Assembly: GCF_049675895.1 (NCBI RefSeq)
Contig: NZ_CP183834.1
Span: 310,001-374,000, forward strand
DNA length: 64,000 nucleotides
Source: Ampullimonas aquatilis
GTDB lineage: Bacteria > Pseudomonadota > Gammaproteobacteria > Burkholderiales > Burkholderiaceae_D
Direction: 5' to 3'
Part shown: positions 44,723 through 53,765 of the stretch, in pieces
Layout of the letters: each line of letters opens with the position of its first letter
Position numbering within the stretch: the stretch's first letter is position 1
The notes under the pieces: generated by a model
Seen by the model: the letters and a program-made list of their open reading frames with translations, nothing else
Database searches by the model: none
What the model was told of the DNA's origin: nothing
Translations under genes and position numbers: made by a program

Positions 44723-45132
44723 AATTCAATATTGTTGTACTTTGTTGGAGTATTGTTTGTTAGTACCCATCGACTCATTAGATAAGTTATTGGTATCATA
44801 ATTATAGAAACTAATATTGGCCCTATTTGGGTTGAGATATTGAAAATTTCGATAAATAGACTCAAAAATAATGCAGATAAAAGATATTGAGTGAGATAGA
44901 CTAACGGATAGGTTGCTAAACTCTTTAATCTAACAGGTTCTTTAAATACTAAAGTGGTATTTAAATAATAAGAGATTAAGATTCCTATTCCATATGCAAT
45001 GGTGTACGCTATTTGATAGTATGTAATTTCTTGTAATAGATAGTAGAGTCCTAATGTAACTCCAGTATTGAGTGTTCCAACAGCTAGAAATCGAACCCAG
45101 CGCATAAATTTATAACGCGTATGCATATTCAA
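44719..45132 (-). CDS. GtrA-family membrane protein (putative lipid-linked sugar flippase)
   Basis: A 137-residue protein with four hydrophobic helices. FLAVGTLNTGVTLGLYYLL and GIGILISYYLNTTLVFK are the two GtrA signatures. GtrA proteins are thought to flip undecaprenyl-phosphate-linked monosaccharides to the periplasm for side-branch decoration of O-antigen. It overlaps wecB downstream and the FdtD-like gene upstream by four bases each, so it is translated as part of the amino-sugar block. A GtrB-like partner lies one gene upstream. Confidence 0.87.
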   Translation of the reverse strand: MNMHTRYKFMRWVRFLAVGTLNTGVTLGLYYLLQEITYYQIAYTIAYGIGILISYYLNTTLVFKEPVRLKSLATYPLVYLTQYLLSALFLSLFIEIFNISTQIGPILVSIIMIPITYLMSRWVLTNNTPTKYNNIEL

Positions 45133-46091
45133 ACGTGGATTTTTTCTCGCACTGTTGTCACAAACTCGGAATAGTCGCGAATATAGTCAGATGCATCGTA
45201 GTAATGAGAGGCAAAAACTAAAAGCACGGCATCTGATGAGTAGCGGTATTGAATTCCCCAAGTTAATGGTGGGAGATAGAGCCCAACGTTGCTTTTGTCA
45301 AGTTTAATTTCCTCGCGTTTTCGACCGTCATCTGCAACTACACATACACTCCCTTTGACGGCAATTAAGAATTGGTGACAGCTTCTATGTGCATGTTCAC
45401 CGCGTGTTTCAGCAGTTGGAACGTCATAAACTAGAAAATACCGGAATGGTGTGAAAGGTATATTGCGTTCAAACTCTCCTGCGCAGAGATTGCCCCTCAT
45501 ATCTGGGACTACACGCAAAGTATGCAGTGTCACGCCTCGAACAGATGTTTGATGAGTGCCTGGAATTATGGAAGGAGAATTTTCGTATGAGCTGCTGGAA
45601 TGGTCTGGGGCATCAACATAGCCTATTATCTTTGCAGGGTTTCCTACTACTATTGCATTAGGTGGCACAGATCGAGTCACAACGGCACCAGCGCCAACCA
45701 TTGCTCGCTCACCAATGGTAACGCCCGGGAGAATGGTGGCATTCGCACCAATAGATGCTCCTACTTTTATTGTTGTGCGTATAAACTTTTCGGGATGATG
45801 TTTGCTGCGAGGAAATCTGTCATTGGTGAATGTTGCGTTGGGTCCAATAAAAACATCATCTTCTATTTCAATACCATCCCATAGCTGCACACCACATTTA
45901 AGAGTTACTCTATTCCCGATCAAAACATCATTCTCTATAAATACATTATCGCAAACATTACAATCATGTCCTATTTGAGCATTCGGTAGAACATGGGCGA
46001 ATGCCCAAATTCGAGTGCCTTTGCCAATATGACTAGTTTCACATAGTGCTTTAGGATGGATAAAGAATGCTGTTGTATCGTTAGTTATCAT
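45129..46091 (-). CDS. FdtD/WxcM-like bifunctional N-acetyltransferase and dTDP-4-keto-6-deoxyhexose 3,4-ketoisomerase
   Basis: A 320-residue fusion. The N-terminal half (about 1-165) is a left-handed beta-helix acyltransferase with hexapeptide repeats (HIGKGTRIWAFAHVLPNA, TILPGVTIGERAMVGAGAVV, GNPAKIIGY). The C-terminal half (about 185-315) is a cupin of the FdtA/WxcM type: GEHAHRSCHQFLIAVKG carries the conserved His residues, and LYLPPLTWGIQYRYS follows. Together with the DegT aminotransferase at 47029 it would convert dTDP-4-keto-6-deoxyglucose to dTDP-Fuc3NAc or dTDP-Qui3NAc. RmlA/RmlB for the precursor are not in the window. It overlaps the GtrA-like and GtrB-like genes by four bases each. 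Confidence 0.88.
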   Translation of the reverse strand: MITNDTTAFFIHPKALCETSHIGKGTRIWAFAHVLPNAQIGHDCNVCDNVFIENDVLIGNRVTLKCGVQLWDGIEIEDDVFIGPNATFTNDRFPRSKHHPEKFIRTTIKVGASIGANATILPGVTIGERAMVGAGAVVTRSVPPNAIVVGNPAKIIGYVDAPDHSSSSYENSPSIIPGTHQTSVRGVTLHTLRVVPDMRGNLCAGEFERNIPFTPFRYFLVYDVPTAETRGEHAHRSCHQFLIAVKGSVCVVADDGRKREEIKLDKSNVGLYLPPLTWGIQYRYSSDAVLLVFASHYYDASDYIRDYSEFVTTVREKIHV

Positions 46092-47017
46092 GCTGGAAAT
46101 ATCTCCACTTTTATTGGAATAGCGATCGGACGTGATTTTGTATTCTCATACGCACGCCATGCATATGAACCTACGATGCCTAGACCAAATAAATTAACAG
46201 CTCCAAGAAAAACAACAACATTAATTATCATTGCATAGCCGGGCACCTCAATCCTCCCAAACAAGCGGGCTAGTCCAACAAATATTCCCAATAATCCTGC
46301 AAACAGTGCTGTGCATCCTCCACCTCTAATTAACAATCTGATCGGTAAATCAGTGAATGCAAATAAACTATCCATCAAATAGTTTATTTTTTTACTTAAT
46401 GTCCACGCCGAGCGGCCATGCTGCCGTTCTTGTCTGTTATATGTTACGCACTTGCGCCTGAAGCCTAGCCAGAATATTTGAGCAATTAATGAGCTATGAC
46501 GCTCATCTAGAGTTAATAATGTATCTCTAAAATGCCGATTGCAGCCAAAGATATCAACACCACCTGGTGGTATTTCTGGCATTACATAACGGCGATATAG
46601 ACCCCAAAAAATCTGAGCTAAAAACCTTGTTATGGGTGGGTCATTGCGCACTTCTCTCACGCCAACAACTACATCAGTTTCGCTTTTATGTAGTATTCCA
46701 TACATTTCTAAAACCATTTCTGGAGGTTCTTGTAGATCTGCGGCCATTACTGCAAAGTAATCACCTCGGCCTATACCTAGGCCTGCTCGAATTGCAGCAA
46801 AAGAGCCAAAATTACGAGATAAGAGTACTAACTGCGATCTAAATATGCATCTTGGTAACTTTGTCCGTAACAACTCATAGCAATGATCGGGACTCCCATC
46901 AATCACAAAGACGGCTTCAAATGCACCATCAAGTTCGTAATTTAATTTGCTAATCACGTCTAGTAAGGCTGGAATCGATGCTTCATTTTTATAAACTGGT
47001 ATCACTAAGGTTAGCAT
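46088..47017 (-). CDS. GtrB-like polyprenyl-phosphate glycosyltransferase (GT2)
   Basis: A 309-residue membrane GT2. The catalytic domain (about 1-220) starts LTLVIPVYKNEASIPALLDVI and has VIDGSPD, LLSRNFGSFAAIRAGL, MAADLQEPPE and RQHGRSAWTLSKK, the GtrB/DPM1-type pattern. Two C-terminal hydrophobic helices (about 233-255 and 265-290) match GtrB. Such enzymes load a sugar onto undecaprenyl phosphate for periplasmic transfer. It is sandwiched between fdtD-like and fdtB-like genes, suggesting that the acetamido sugar, rather than glucose, is its donor substrate; this is inference. Confidence 0.87.
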   Translation of the reverse strand: MLTLVIPVYKNEASIPALLDVISKLNYELDGAFEAVFVIDGSPDHCYELLRTKLPRCIFRSQLVLLSRNFGSFAAIRAGLGIGRGDYFAVMAADLQEPPEMVLEMYGILHKSETDVVVGVREVRNDPPITRFLAQIFWGLYRRYVMPEIPPGGVDIFGCNRHFRDTLLTLDERHSSLIAQIFWLGFRRKCVTYNRQERQHGRSAWTLSKKINYLMDSLFAFTDLPIRLLIRGGGCTALFAGLLGIFVGLARLFGRIEVPGYAMIINVVVFLGAVNLFGLGIVGSYAWRAYENTKSRPIAIPIKVEIFPA

Positions 47018-47028
47018 GTAGTACTTTC

Positions 47029-48120
47029 TTAATTGCTAAACCAAGCTTTGACAGCCGTTATGATAGTAGATACTTCATCCATTGATAGTCCTGGAAAGCA
47101 TGGAAGGCTAACTAGTTGTGCGCAAGCTGCTTCGGTTATGGAAAGAGAATTACTGATTGTATTGTTAAAGTAGGCTGTCTGTAGATGATCAGGAATTGGG
47201 TAATGGATATCAGATGCGATACCGTGTTTTTTAAGAAAGAGTCGGAATTCGTCACGTTTTTCTAAGCGTATTACATACAAATGTGCAACGTAATCTTCGC
47301 CTATGAGGGGGAGCAAAATTTCGGGAAAAATGGAAAAAGCATCGTTGTATCGTATTGCGATCTGGCGTCTTTCATTATTCCAGCTGTTTAAATATGGTAA
47401 TTTCTCACGCAATATGGCGGCTTGTATTTCATCAAGCCGACTATTAAACCCTCCTTTGCAAATAACTTGATACTTAGTGCCCCAACCGTATTGTCTTAGT
47501 TTCGTAAGCCGGCCTGCAAGCTTAACATCATTAGTTACAACCGCCCCGCCATCGCCTAACGCCCCCAAGTTTTTTGTTGGATAAAAACTAAAGCAAGCAA
47601 TATCTCCAAAACTGCCAGCTATTTTGCCGTTCCGACGGGCACCATGTGCTTGTGCACAATCTTCTATTAAAGGAATATTAGAATCTAAAGCAATTTGTGC
47701 TAACTCCTCAATATTTGCGAGTTGCCCAAAGATGTGGGTGACAATTATTGCGCTGGGTTTATTGTTCAACGCGTATTTAAGTGCTTTGGGTGACATTGTC
47801 ATGGTTTTGGGATCTATGTCTGCATATACGGGGGTTGCACCAACAGCATATATGGCAGTGCTACTATAAAATCCAGCATTCGCGACGGTTACTACTTTGT
47901 CGCCTGCTTGAATATTTAGACTACGTAAAGCTATCTCAAGTGCATCCGTTCCATTAGCAACACTAATGCAATGGGAAACCCCAATATAACGAGCAAATTC
48001 TGCCTCAAAATTGCTTACTTCCTCTCCTAGTACATACCAATGTCGATCTAATACCCGCTTGATTGGGTCGACAAAATTCACATTTGAATTTGCAATTGCT
48101 GCTGAGAAAAGTGGAATCAT
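47029..48120 (-). CDS. DegT/DnrJ/EryC1-family aminotransferase (FdtB-like)
   Basis: PLP-dependent sugar aminotransferase of 363 residues. It contains DRHWYVLGEEVSNFEAEFA, ISVANGTDALEIALR, IEDCAQAHGA, and FSFYPTKNLGALGDGGAVV with the PLP lysine, then GFNSRLDEIQAAIL. With the FdtD-like fusion encoded two genes downstream it would aminate the 3-keto sugar to give a dTDP-3-amino-3,6-dideoxyhexose. It is 11 bases upstream of the GtrB-like gene. The precise sugar (galacto or gluco) cannot be read from sequence. Confidence 0.9.
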   Translation of the reverse strand: MIPLFSAAIANSNVNFVDPIKRVLDRHWYVLGEEVSNFEAEFARYIGVSHCISVANGTDALEIALRSLNIQAGDKVVTVANAGFYSSTAIYAVGATPVYADIDPKTMTMSPKALKYALNNKPSAIIVTHIFGQLANIEELAQIALDSNIPLIEDCAQAHGARRNGKIAGSFGDIACFSFYPTKNLGALGDGGAVVTNDVKLAGRLTKLRQYGWGTKYQVICKGGFNSRLDEIQAAILREKLPYLNSWNNERRQIAIRYNDAFSIFPEILLPLIGEDYVAHLYVIRLEKRDEFRLFLKKHGIASDIHYPIPDHLQTAYFNNTISNSLSITEAACAQLVSLPCFPGLSMDEVSTIITAVKAWFSN

Positions 48121-48165
48121 AATTTAAGAAAACTCCGATAACTTATTAAATGCTGGTGAGAGATA

Positions 48166-49200
48166 TTATTGATCACTCTTGATGTATAAGTTTTTAATTC
48201 TAAGTACGCGCTTTTCAATTAAATGCCAAGAAAGCATTCCTAGCAACAATGATAACCCCATAGAAATCAAAGTCTGAGTGGTTGCGGATAAGTTGGGTAG
48301 TTCTTGTGCTATAAGCTGCTGAGAAGTCCAACCGTATAAATATACCCCGAAACTATAATCGCCGAAACGATTCATCCAAGAAAATTGTGAAGAGAAGCTT
48401 GTTGAGCAAAAGAAAGTTACTAATACTAGTATGTAGGTATAGACAAAGCGATCTGTACCTATCGTGATGCCTGCAAGTAATATGGCAATGAATAGATAAT
48501 AAGGACTAGTTGAGATTGAATGTCGATTGATAAATAAAAAGGATCCAATAAAAAACATAAAGCAAACATGTAGATTTGTTGCCCCAGAAAAAAAAGATGG
48601 GACTAAATCATTATTCTGCCAAAATACAATTATGAGAATAAAGAACGTGACATTGAATGTAGCGCGCGATTTAAGTAAGCCCAAAAAGTATAGTAAAAGT
48701 ACACAGATATATAGCCAAACTTCAATTAAAACAGACCAAATTGAGCCGTTAATGGCATGATTTAAATTATCCTCAAAAACTCCTGGTAAAAAGAATGCGC
48801 CTTTTGACGTTGTTGCAAGATTGATAAAATATGACCATACGTAATTATTTGTAATATAGTCACAGAGTGGTAATTTTGTTAAAACTGATCCCAGAATAAA
48901 TGTGACTAATATTAGATGTGCCCATAGTGCTGGATATATTCTTGCTATTCTTGAGATCACATAATGACGCGGGCCACCATTTATGATGCTTGCAGTAACT
49001 AGAAATCCACTAATTAAGAAAAAAAGATCTACTGCTACTCCGCCACTAAAAGCGTATCCTGTAGTTCTAGATACCCAATCTGCTTTAGTATTTGGAATAA
49101 TCGCAGAAGCATGCCCATAAATTACAGCCAGAGCTGCAAATAGTCGAATGAATGTTAGATTATTTTCTTTTCCAATATGTACATCAGACAAGAAGGCCAT
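48166..49200 (-). CDS. Acyltransferase family 3 membrane protein (O-acetyltransferase, OafA-like)
   Basis: A 344-residue polytopic protein. It begins with the acyltransferase-3 signature NNLTFIRLFAALAVIYGHAS, containing the conserved Arg and His, followed by GGVAVDLFFLISGFL and SRIARIYPALW, and has about ten hydrophobic helices. It lacks the SGNH domain found in longer OafA proteins. It probably O-acetylates a sugar of the exported polysaccharide. It lies between the aminotransferase and the polytopic GT-C-like gene. This stretch is strongly AT-rich. Confidence 0.85.
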   Translation of the reverse strand: MAFLSDVHIGKENNLTFIRLFAALAVIYGHASAIIPNTKADWVSRTTGYAFSGGVAVDLFFLISGFLVTASIINGGPRHYVISRIARIYPALWAHLILVTFILGSVLTKLPLCDYITNNYVWSYFINLATTSKGAFFLPGVFEDNLNHAINGSIWSVLIEVWLYICVLLLYFLGLLKSRATFNVTFFILIIVFWQNNDLVPSFFSGATNLHVCFMFFIGSFLFINRHSISTSPYYLFIAILLAGITIGTDRFVYTYILVLVTFFCSTSFSSQFSWMNRFGDYSFGVYLYGWTSQQLIAQELPNLSATTQTLISMGLSLLLGMLSWHLIEKRVLRIKNLYIKSDQ

Positions 49201-49206
49201 GTGAAT

Positions 49207-50670
49207 CTATTTTCTAAGGTTTAGGTGAGTGCAATTTAAAGGAAACTCATTGATATTGTTGATAACTAAAACATTCTTCTTTGAATTGGCCGCGCCTATG
49301 TTTAGTCCTGTATATTCATCTGATGTTGGGGCACTAAGAATAAACCAGTTTGAATCTAGTCCCATAACTTTTGTAAGGTATTGACCACCATGCATATACC
49401 ATGGAGAGAAGTTATCGGCACCGTATATACATGTGTTTTTTGTATAATTTATTAAAGCTTTATTTTGTTCGAGAATGGATAGTATTCGAATATTGGATTG
49501 ATTTTTTATGTCATACCAGCTAGCAATACTCTTTCTTCCTTCAAAATCTGAAAACGAAAATGTGAATGAAGTTATTAAGAGAATTAGACTCGGGAGACAA
49601 GTTCTTAGAAATGGCGATGATATTGAGGGGGAAATGACTTCCATGGCTCCCATCACTACAGCAGAGATTAACATTGGTAACCAGACGATTTCGTAGTATG
49701 GGTTTATATGGTTGGGTAGCACAGAATATGGTGCAATAAGTGTTAGGCTGCCTAGCAAGAAGTATATTGTTTTAGAGAATTCCCATTTTTTTCTTATTAA
49801 GATGATGGCGAATATAACTGTCAAGCAAAAAATTGATAAAACAATCCAGCCATGAATTTTCATGGCTGGGTGAGAATTGCTAAGAAGATAGAATAAAACG
49901 GTTTTAATTATAGAAATTGGAGAGAGGTTAATATAGTACGTTGAAGTTTGATCTGTCACGCCAAGGAACTCTGAGGATGCGAAGAGTTTTGATGCCGTAA
50001 TTAAAATTAAGCATACTAGTAAACCGCTACTAGCCCCTACTAATAAAGTCTTTCTTCTTAAAGGCCAGTGTAAGGCGGCATAAATTAAGGAAACTGCATA
50101 AACAAGTACAAAATCCTCTTTAGTGAGTGAAGATAGTATTAACAACATAATTGATATTACTAGCCATGTGTTCCCAGAATATCTATCTTGAAATAATGAA
50201 GCAGACTTAAAAAGACTAAGTACAGCAGCGATACCTAGGCAGCCAGAGAGGAGATGAGTAATCATTCCAGTATAGCGAGCATATTCGACAATTACTGGGG
50301 TTGAGAATGTTGTTATACCAAAAAGCATTAATGATAAATAAACGTTTTTTGGTTGAGCCAGTGAATATAGTAATGTCCAAACTAGAAATACAAACAGAAT
50401 ACTTAAAAGTCGGACTGTTGAAATTAACCAGATAGGTTCGAAGTTTCCAAGAAGATGAATAATGAACGTGGAGAGTGGTCTATTCCATGACCATTGGAAG
50501 TCAGCCATTGTTGATGCATAATTTGAATAGTCATCATGATGGACTGGTACTGAGTTAGGTGGGTACTTTGACACAGACAAATATGTTTCAAAGTAAAAGA
50601 TTATTGCTAGTATTAATAATCCATAGATTACTAGCCGATATTGAGAAACATATGAGACGCGAGTCGTCAT
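49207..50670 (-). CDS. Polytopic membrane protein, possible GT-C glycosyltransferase (GtrC-like role)
   Basis: A 487-residue integral membrane protein with about ten hydrophobic helices and a soluble C-terminal region (about 400-487). After TM1 there is a periplasmic loop with HHDDYSNYAST, an acidic Asp-Asp pair in the position where GT-C enzymes carry catalytic acids. I do not recognise the exact family. In a Gtr-like system the third, least conserved partner is such a polytopic transferase, and GtrA- and GtrB-like genes are in the same operon. It could alternatively be an O-antigen ligase or polymerase-like protein, but the canonical motifs are not seen. Confidence 0.6.
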   Translation of the reverse strand: MTTRVSYVSQYRLVIYGLLILAIIFYFETYLSVSKYPPNSVPVHHDDYSNYASTMADFQWSWNRPLSTFIIHLLGNFEPIWLISTVRLLSILFVFLVWTLLYSLAQPKNVYLSLMLFGITTFSTPVIVEYARYTGMITHLLSGCLGIAAVLSLFKSASLFQDRYSGNTWLVISIMLLILSSLTKEDFVLVYAVSLIYAALHWPLRRKTLLVGASSGLLVCLILITASKLFASSEFLGVTDQTSTYYINLSPISIIKTVLFYLLSNSHPAMKIHGWIVLSIFCLTVIFAIILIRKKWEFSKTIYFLLGSLTLIAPYSVLPNHINPYYEIVWLPMLISAVVMGAMEVISPSISSPFLRTCLPSLILLITSFTFSFSDFEGRKSIASWYDIKNQSNIRILSILEQNKALINYTKNTCIYGADNFSPWYMHGGQYLTKVMGLDSNWFILSAPTSDEYTGLNIGAANSKKNVLVINNINEFPLNCTHLNLRK

Positions 50671-50672
50671 AT

Positions 50673-53600
50673 TTATTTCTCTCTAGATTTATGCGGGACC
50701 CATTTACCCCATTTTTTTTCATAAATTCTCTTGTTATCTTCAAATAAGCGACGACGATCTTCATGTTTTAGTTTGTTAAATGATGCTGAAAGATGATGGT
50801 GAATAAATACATCTTCAGCGCATACAATTTTTAGACCTAAATTTTCTATTCTGCGACAATAGTCATCGTCTTCAAAAAATCCACGGCCAAAAGCTTCGTC
50901 TAATGGGCCTACTTGCATGAAGATATCTTTTTTCATCATTACGCAGAAAAATGCAGCTGTTCTTAGTTGGTAAGCTTGTCCACAATGATGTCTTGTATAA
51001 GACGCTGATTTTCTGAGCATATCTGTCATGTCGCTGTAATTAATGTCTATCTTGGCTTCATTGCCTATATTGTTCGTTACCGGACCTATGATGCCAATAG
51101 TTTCATCAAATTCTAAGTGATTGATCAAAGTTTGTACCCAACCTGGAGTTACATGAGTGTCGTTATTGAGGAGGACAATATATTTACCAGATGCTATATT
51201 TACTCCTTGATTGTTGGCTGCAGCAAATCCTTTATTGTCATTATTTAGTATCAGTTTGTGATAGACCTCTTCCGTAGCCCATGTATTCAGAAACTCTTGT
51301 GAACCGTCGGTCGATGCATTATCAACAACAATAATTTCAAGATTGTTATATTGACTATATTTTCTAATACTGCTCAGACACTGGCGTGTGAGTTCAAGAT
51401 TGTTATATGTCACTACGATGATGCTAACCCTATCTTGATATATTGAAGACTTCAAATGTTGAGTAAATTCTTTAGCACGATGTCCCCATGTTTGCTCTTG
51501 GGCAAAACTTCTGCGACGACTTATTAAAGATTCCGATTCAGAAGAATCAAGAACATTGCCAATGATGTTCACAAAGTTTTCTGAATTTTCTGCTACATAT
51601 ACCAACTCTTCAAATTGTTTCATTTCGGGTAAGTTAACACTAACAACTGGTTTACCTGCGCTTAAATATTCATAGGCTTTCACGGGATTTGTTGCTAGTG
51701 TTAGGGGGATTACCTTGAATGGCAGTATACAAATATCAAATCCATATAGATAGAACGGCAATCTGTCATATGGCATTTCGCCAGTAAACGTGATGTTAGG
51801 GAGCTTCTTCAATCTGAACTTTGCATTGACTGTATCTGCACCTATCAACAGTATGGAGCAGTCAGCATGATGATTCGCAATTTCTTCAATTAAGTCAACA
51901 TCAAACCATTCAGCAATCGCTCCGTAATAACCAATAACTTTTCGTCCTAACGGATCTCGATAGGAAGCTGCGGGTCGGGTAGAAAAGTGAACATAGTCTC
52001 CTGCATTACGAATGAGTGCGTGTCGCTTGGCTTGTGTGGCTACAGCCTCATCTAACCATGTTGAGGTTGTTATAGTAAGTATGGCTTTTCGCAAGAGAGT
52101 TTTTTCGAGCTGTAGTAATGATTCCGCATTATTACCAAATCCCTCATGATGATCCATGCAGTCATATACTAACTGACTATTCGGGAGCGCCGAAGCAATG
52201 TCACACCAGAACGGATGTTGAACCAGTGAGATAACTTGTTGGCTATCAGCCCAAATAAGCATTTCTCCGATACTTAACCGAAGTTGATCAAGTGTTTCTT
52301 GATTTGGAGCAGATGAGTATATGATGGGAGCGTGCTTAACATACAGATTGATTTGGAAAAGCATGTCTGAGGAGTCGATCGCTGCAACTTCAAAACCAGG
52401 GTTGCTCCGGTCTATGAAGTTAGGAGAGATGTAGAAAACTCTATGACCATTATTGGCAAAAGCAATGGAGAGTTGTTGAGGACGTTGATGACGGAAATAC
52501 CAGTCAATAACACCCCATACAATGAAATCGGGTGAGTTTGTGGATTTTGGCAGTGGTTTGTTTGTAGCTGTTAAAAGGGGAGGAGTATGGACAAGAGTTT
52601 GCAGACTCTTGTTAATACTATGGTGCTTTATTTTGTGGCGGAATCTGCTCAGTGTTTTTTTAACTGAGGTTGGAAGTGGGAGGTTGTGATAGCTTTGTAA
52701 TAGAGTTTGCTTCAATTGTTGATTTTTGGGATCGTTATTGTTGTTATATGCTTGAGGTTTAATTAGTAACGACTTCATCAATCGTAAGGGTTTTGTTAGC
52801 TGCCATGATAAGCTACATTGCATTAAATGTACTGAAGCAATTGCTGTCTTTGTTTCAGCAATTGCTGATTCTTTCTCTAGCATAGCGGCATTAAGATTGG
52901 CAATTGCGGTATCTCGCTCAAGAGCTAAATGATTCCTTTCGATAATTGCAGTTTCGCTTTCTAGCATAGCAGCATTAAGATTGGCGATTGCGGTATTTCG
53001 CTCAAGAGCTAAATGATTTCTTTCGGCAATTGCGGTATCTCGCTCGATCATTGTTATGTGATGCGTACCTAAGTCTACTACCGGTGCGTGTTCAATTTTT
53101 ATACAATTCAGTTTCAGTTCCAGACTATTGATCCATTGAGGATCGGCAAACATTAATATTATTTGTTCGCCGCTCCATCGAGTCTCGGGGAGATTTTTGC
53201 AATTAACAACTTGTGCCCAGATTAGGATAAATCCATTCGATATCGTAAAGGGTATATTTTCTGGAAAGAATGAAGAAAAATGTTCCTCAATTCTGTTAAG
53301 TTCTTTATAAGGTAATGCCAATATTATGGCCTTCTTTGCATGTCCACTTATTTTATTAAGAACCTCGTATGGGTTGTGGAAGTGTTCCAGTGTATTAGAT
53401 GAAAATACAATGTCGAAAATCTCAAATTGTTCAGGCCGTATTTCCAGCCAATTTTCTTTTAAGAAGCGTAATTGAGGATAACGCTGTGTGGCCTGATCAA
53501 TTGCGATTGAAGAGAAGTCTACGCCAGTTACTTGTTGAGATGAAATGTGATCTAACCATATATTCGTGCCATCACCCTGTGCACACCCCCAATCTGCAAG

Positions 53601-53765
53601 TGTTAAGGCTTGCGTCTTGAGTTCGTGCATAAACCAAGTGGGTAGACTCTCTACTGCTATGCGAGCAAAAAAACGGGATTGTTCTGGACCTTCAAATGTT
53701 TCCCAGTCTTCAACAAAGCGGGTATTCCAGTAAGTATCAGTATTTACTTTTTTAAGATCAGTCAT
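50673..53765 (-). CDS. Methyltransferase / heptad coiled coil / two-glycosyltransferase fusion protein
   Basis: A 1030-residue protein. Class I SAM methyltransferase domain (about 10-225): LTLADWGCAQGDG and IVFSSNTLEHFHNP. A run of ten uninterrupted heptads follows (about 237-310), such as ERDTAIA-ERNHLAL and NLNAAML, including an 84-bp tandem duplication. Then comes a GT4-like domain (about 405-760: VIGYYGAIAEWFDVD, GFDICILPFKVI, PVKAYEYLSAGKPVV), and a C-terminal GT2 domain (about 770-1010: SIIVVTYNNLELTRQCL, VDNASTDGSQEFL, LLNNDTHVTPGW, FFEDDDYCRRI). It overlaps wzt by eight bases. The architecture suggests chain synthesis with terminal methylation, as in WbdD-type capping proteins. A TTG start at 53789 is possible. 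Confidence 0.85.
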   Translation of the reverse strand: MTDLKKVNTDTYWNTRFVEDWETFEGPEQSRFFARIAVESLPTWFMHELKTQALTLADWGCAQGDGTNIWLDHISSQQVTGVDFSSIAIDQATQRYPQLRFLKENWLEIRPEQFEIFDIVFSSNTLEHFHNPYEVLNKISGHAKKAIILALPYKELNRIEEHFSSFFPENIPFTISNGFILIWAQVVNCKNLPETRWSGEQIILMFADPQWINSLELKLNCIKIEHAPVVDLGTHHITMIERDTAIAERNHLALERNTAIANLNAAMLESETAIIERNHLALERDTAIANLNAAMLEKESAIAETKTAIASVHLMQCSLSWQLTKPLRLMKSLLIKPQAYNNNNDPKNQQLKQTLLQSYHNLPLPTSVKKTLSRFRHKIKHHSINKSLQTLVHTPPLLTATNKPLPKSTNSPDFIVWGVIDWYFRHQRPQQLSIAFANNGHRVFYISPNFIDRSNPGFEVAAIDSSDMLFQINLYVKHAPIIYSSAPNQETLDQLRLSIGEMLIWADSQQVISLVQHPFWCDIASALPNSQLVYDCMDHHEGFGNNAESLLQLEKTLLRKAILTITTSTWLDEAVATQAKRHALIRNAGDYVHFSTRPAASYRDPLGRKVIGYYGAIAEWFDVDLIEEIANHHADCSILLIGADTVNAKFRLKKLPNITFTGEMPYDRLPFYLYGFDICILPFKVIPLTLATNPVKAYEYLSAGKPVVSVNLPEMKQFEELVYVAENSENFVNIIGNVLDSSESESLISRRRSFAQEQTWGHRAKEFTQHLKSSIYQDRVSIIVVTYNNLELTRQCLSSIRKYSQYNNLEIIVVDNASTDGSQEFLNTWATEEVYHKLILNNDNKGFAAANNQGVNIASGKYIVLLNNDTHVTPGWVQTLINHLEFDETIGIIGPVTNNIGNEAKIDINYSDMTDMLRKSASYTRHHCGQAYQLRTAAFFCVMMKKDIFMQVGPLDEAFGRGFFEDDDYCRRIENLGLKIVCAEDVFIHHHLSASFNKLKHEDRRRLFEDNKRIYEKKWGKWVPHKSREK
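52877..53044. repeat. 84-bp tandem direct repeat within the methyltransferase-GT gene
   Basis: Two adjacent copies, 52877-52960 and 52961-53044, match at most positions; both start CTAGCATAGC at their low-coordinate end. Each encodes 28 residues, exactly four heptads of the coiled coil, so gain or loss of a copy keeps both reading frame and heptad register. Confidence 0.9.

Noticed and set aside
52860..53060. Short repeated units considered as a CRISPR array
   Set aside because: The repeats are head-to-tail, translate into coiled-coil heptads and have no unique spacers.
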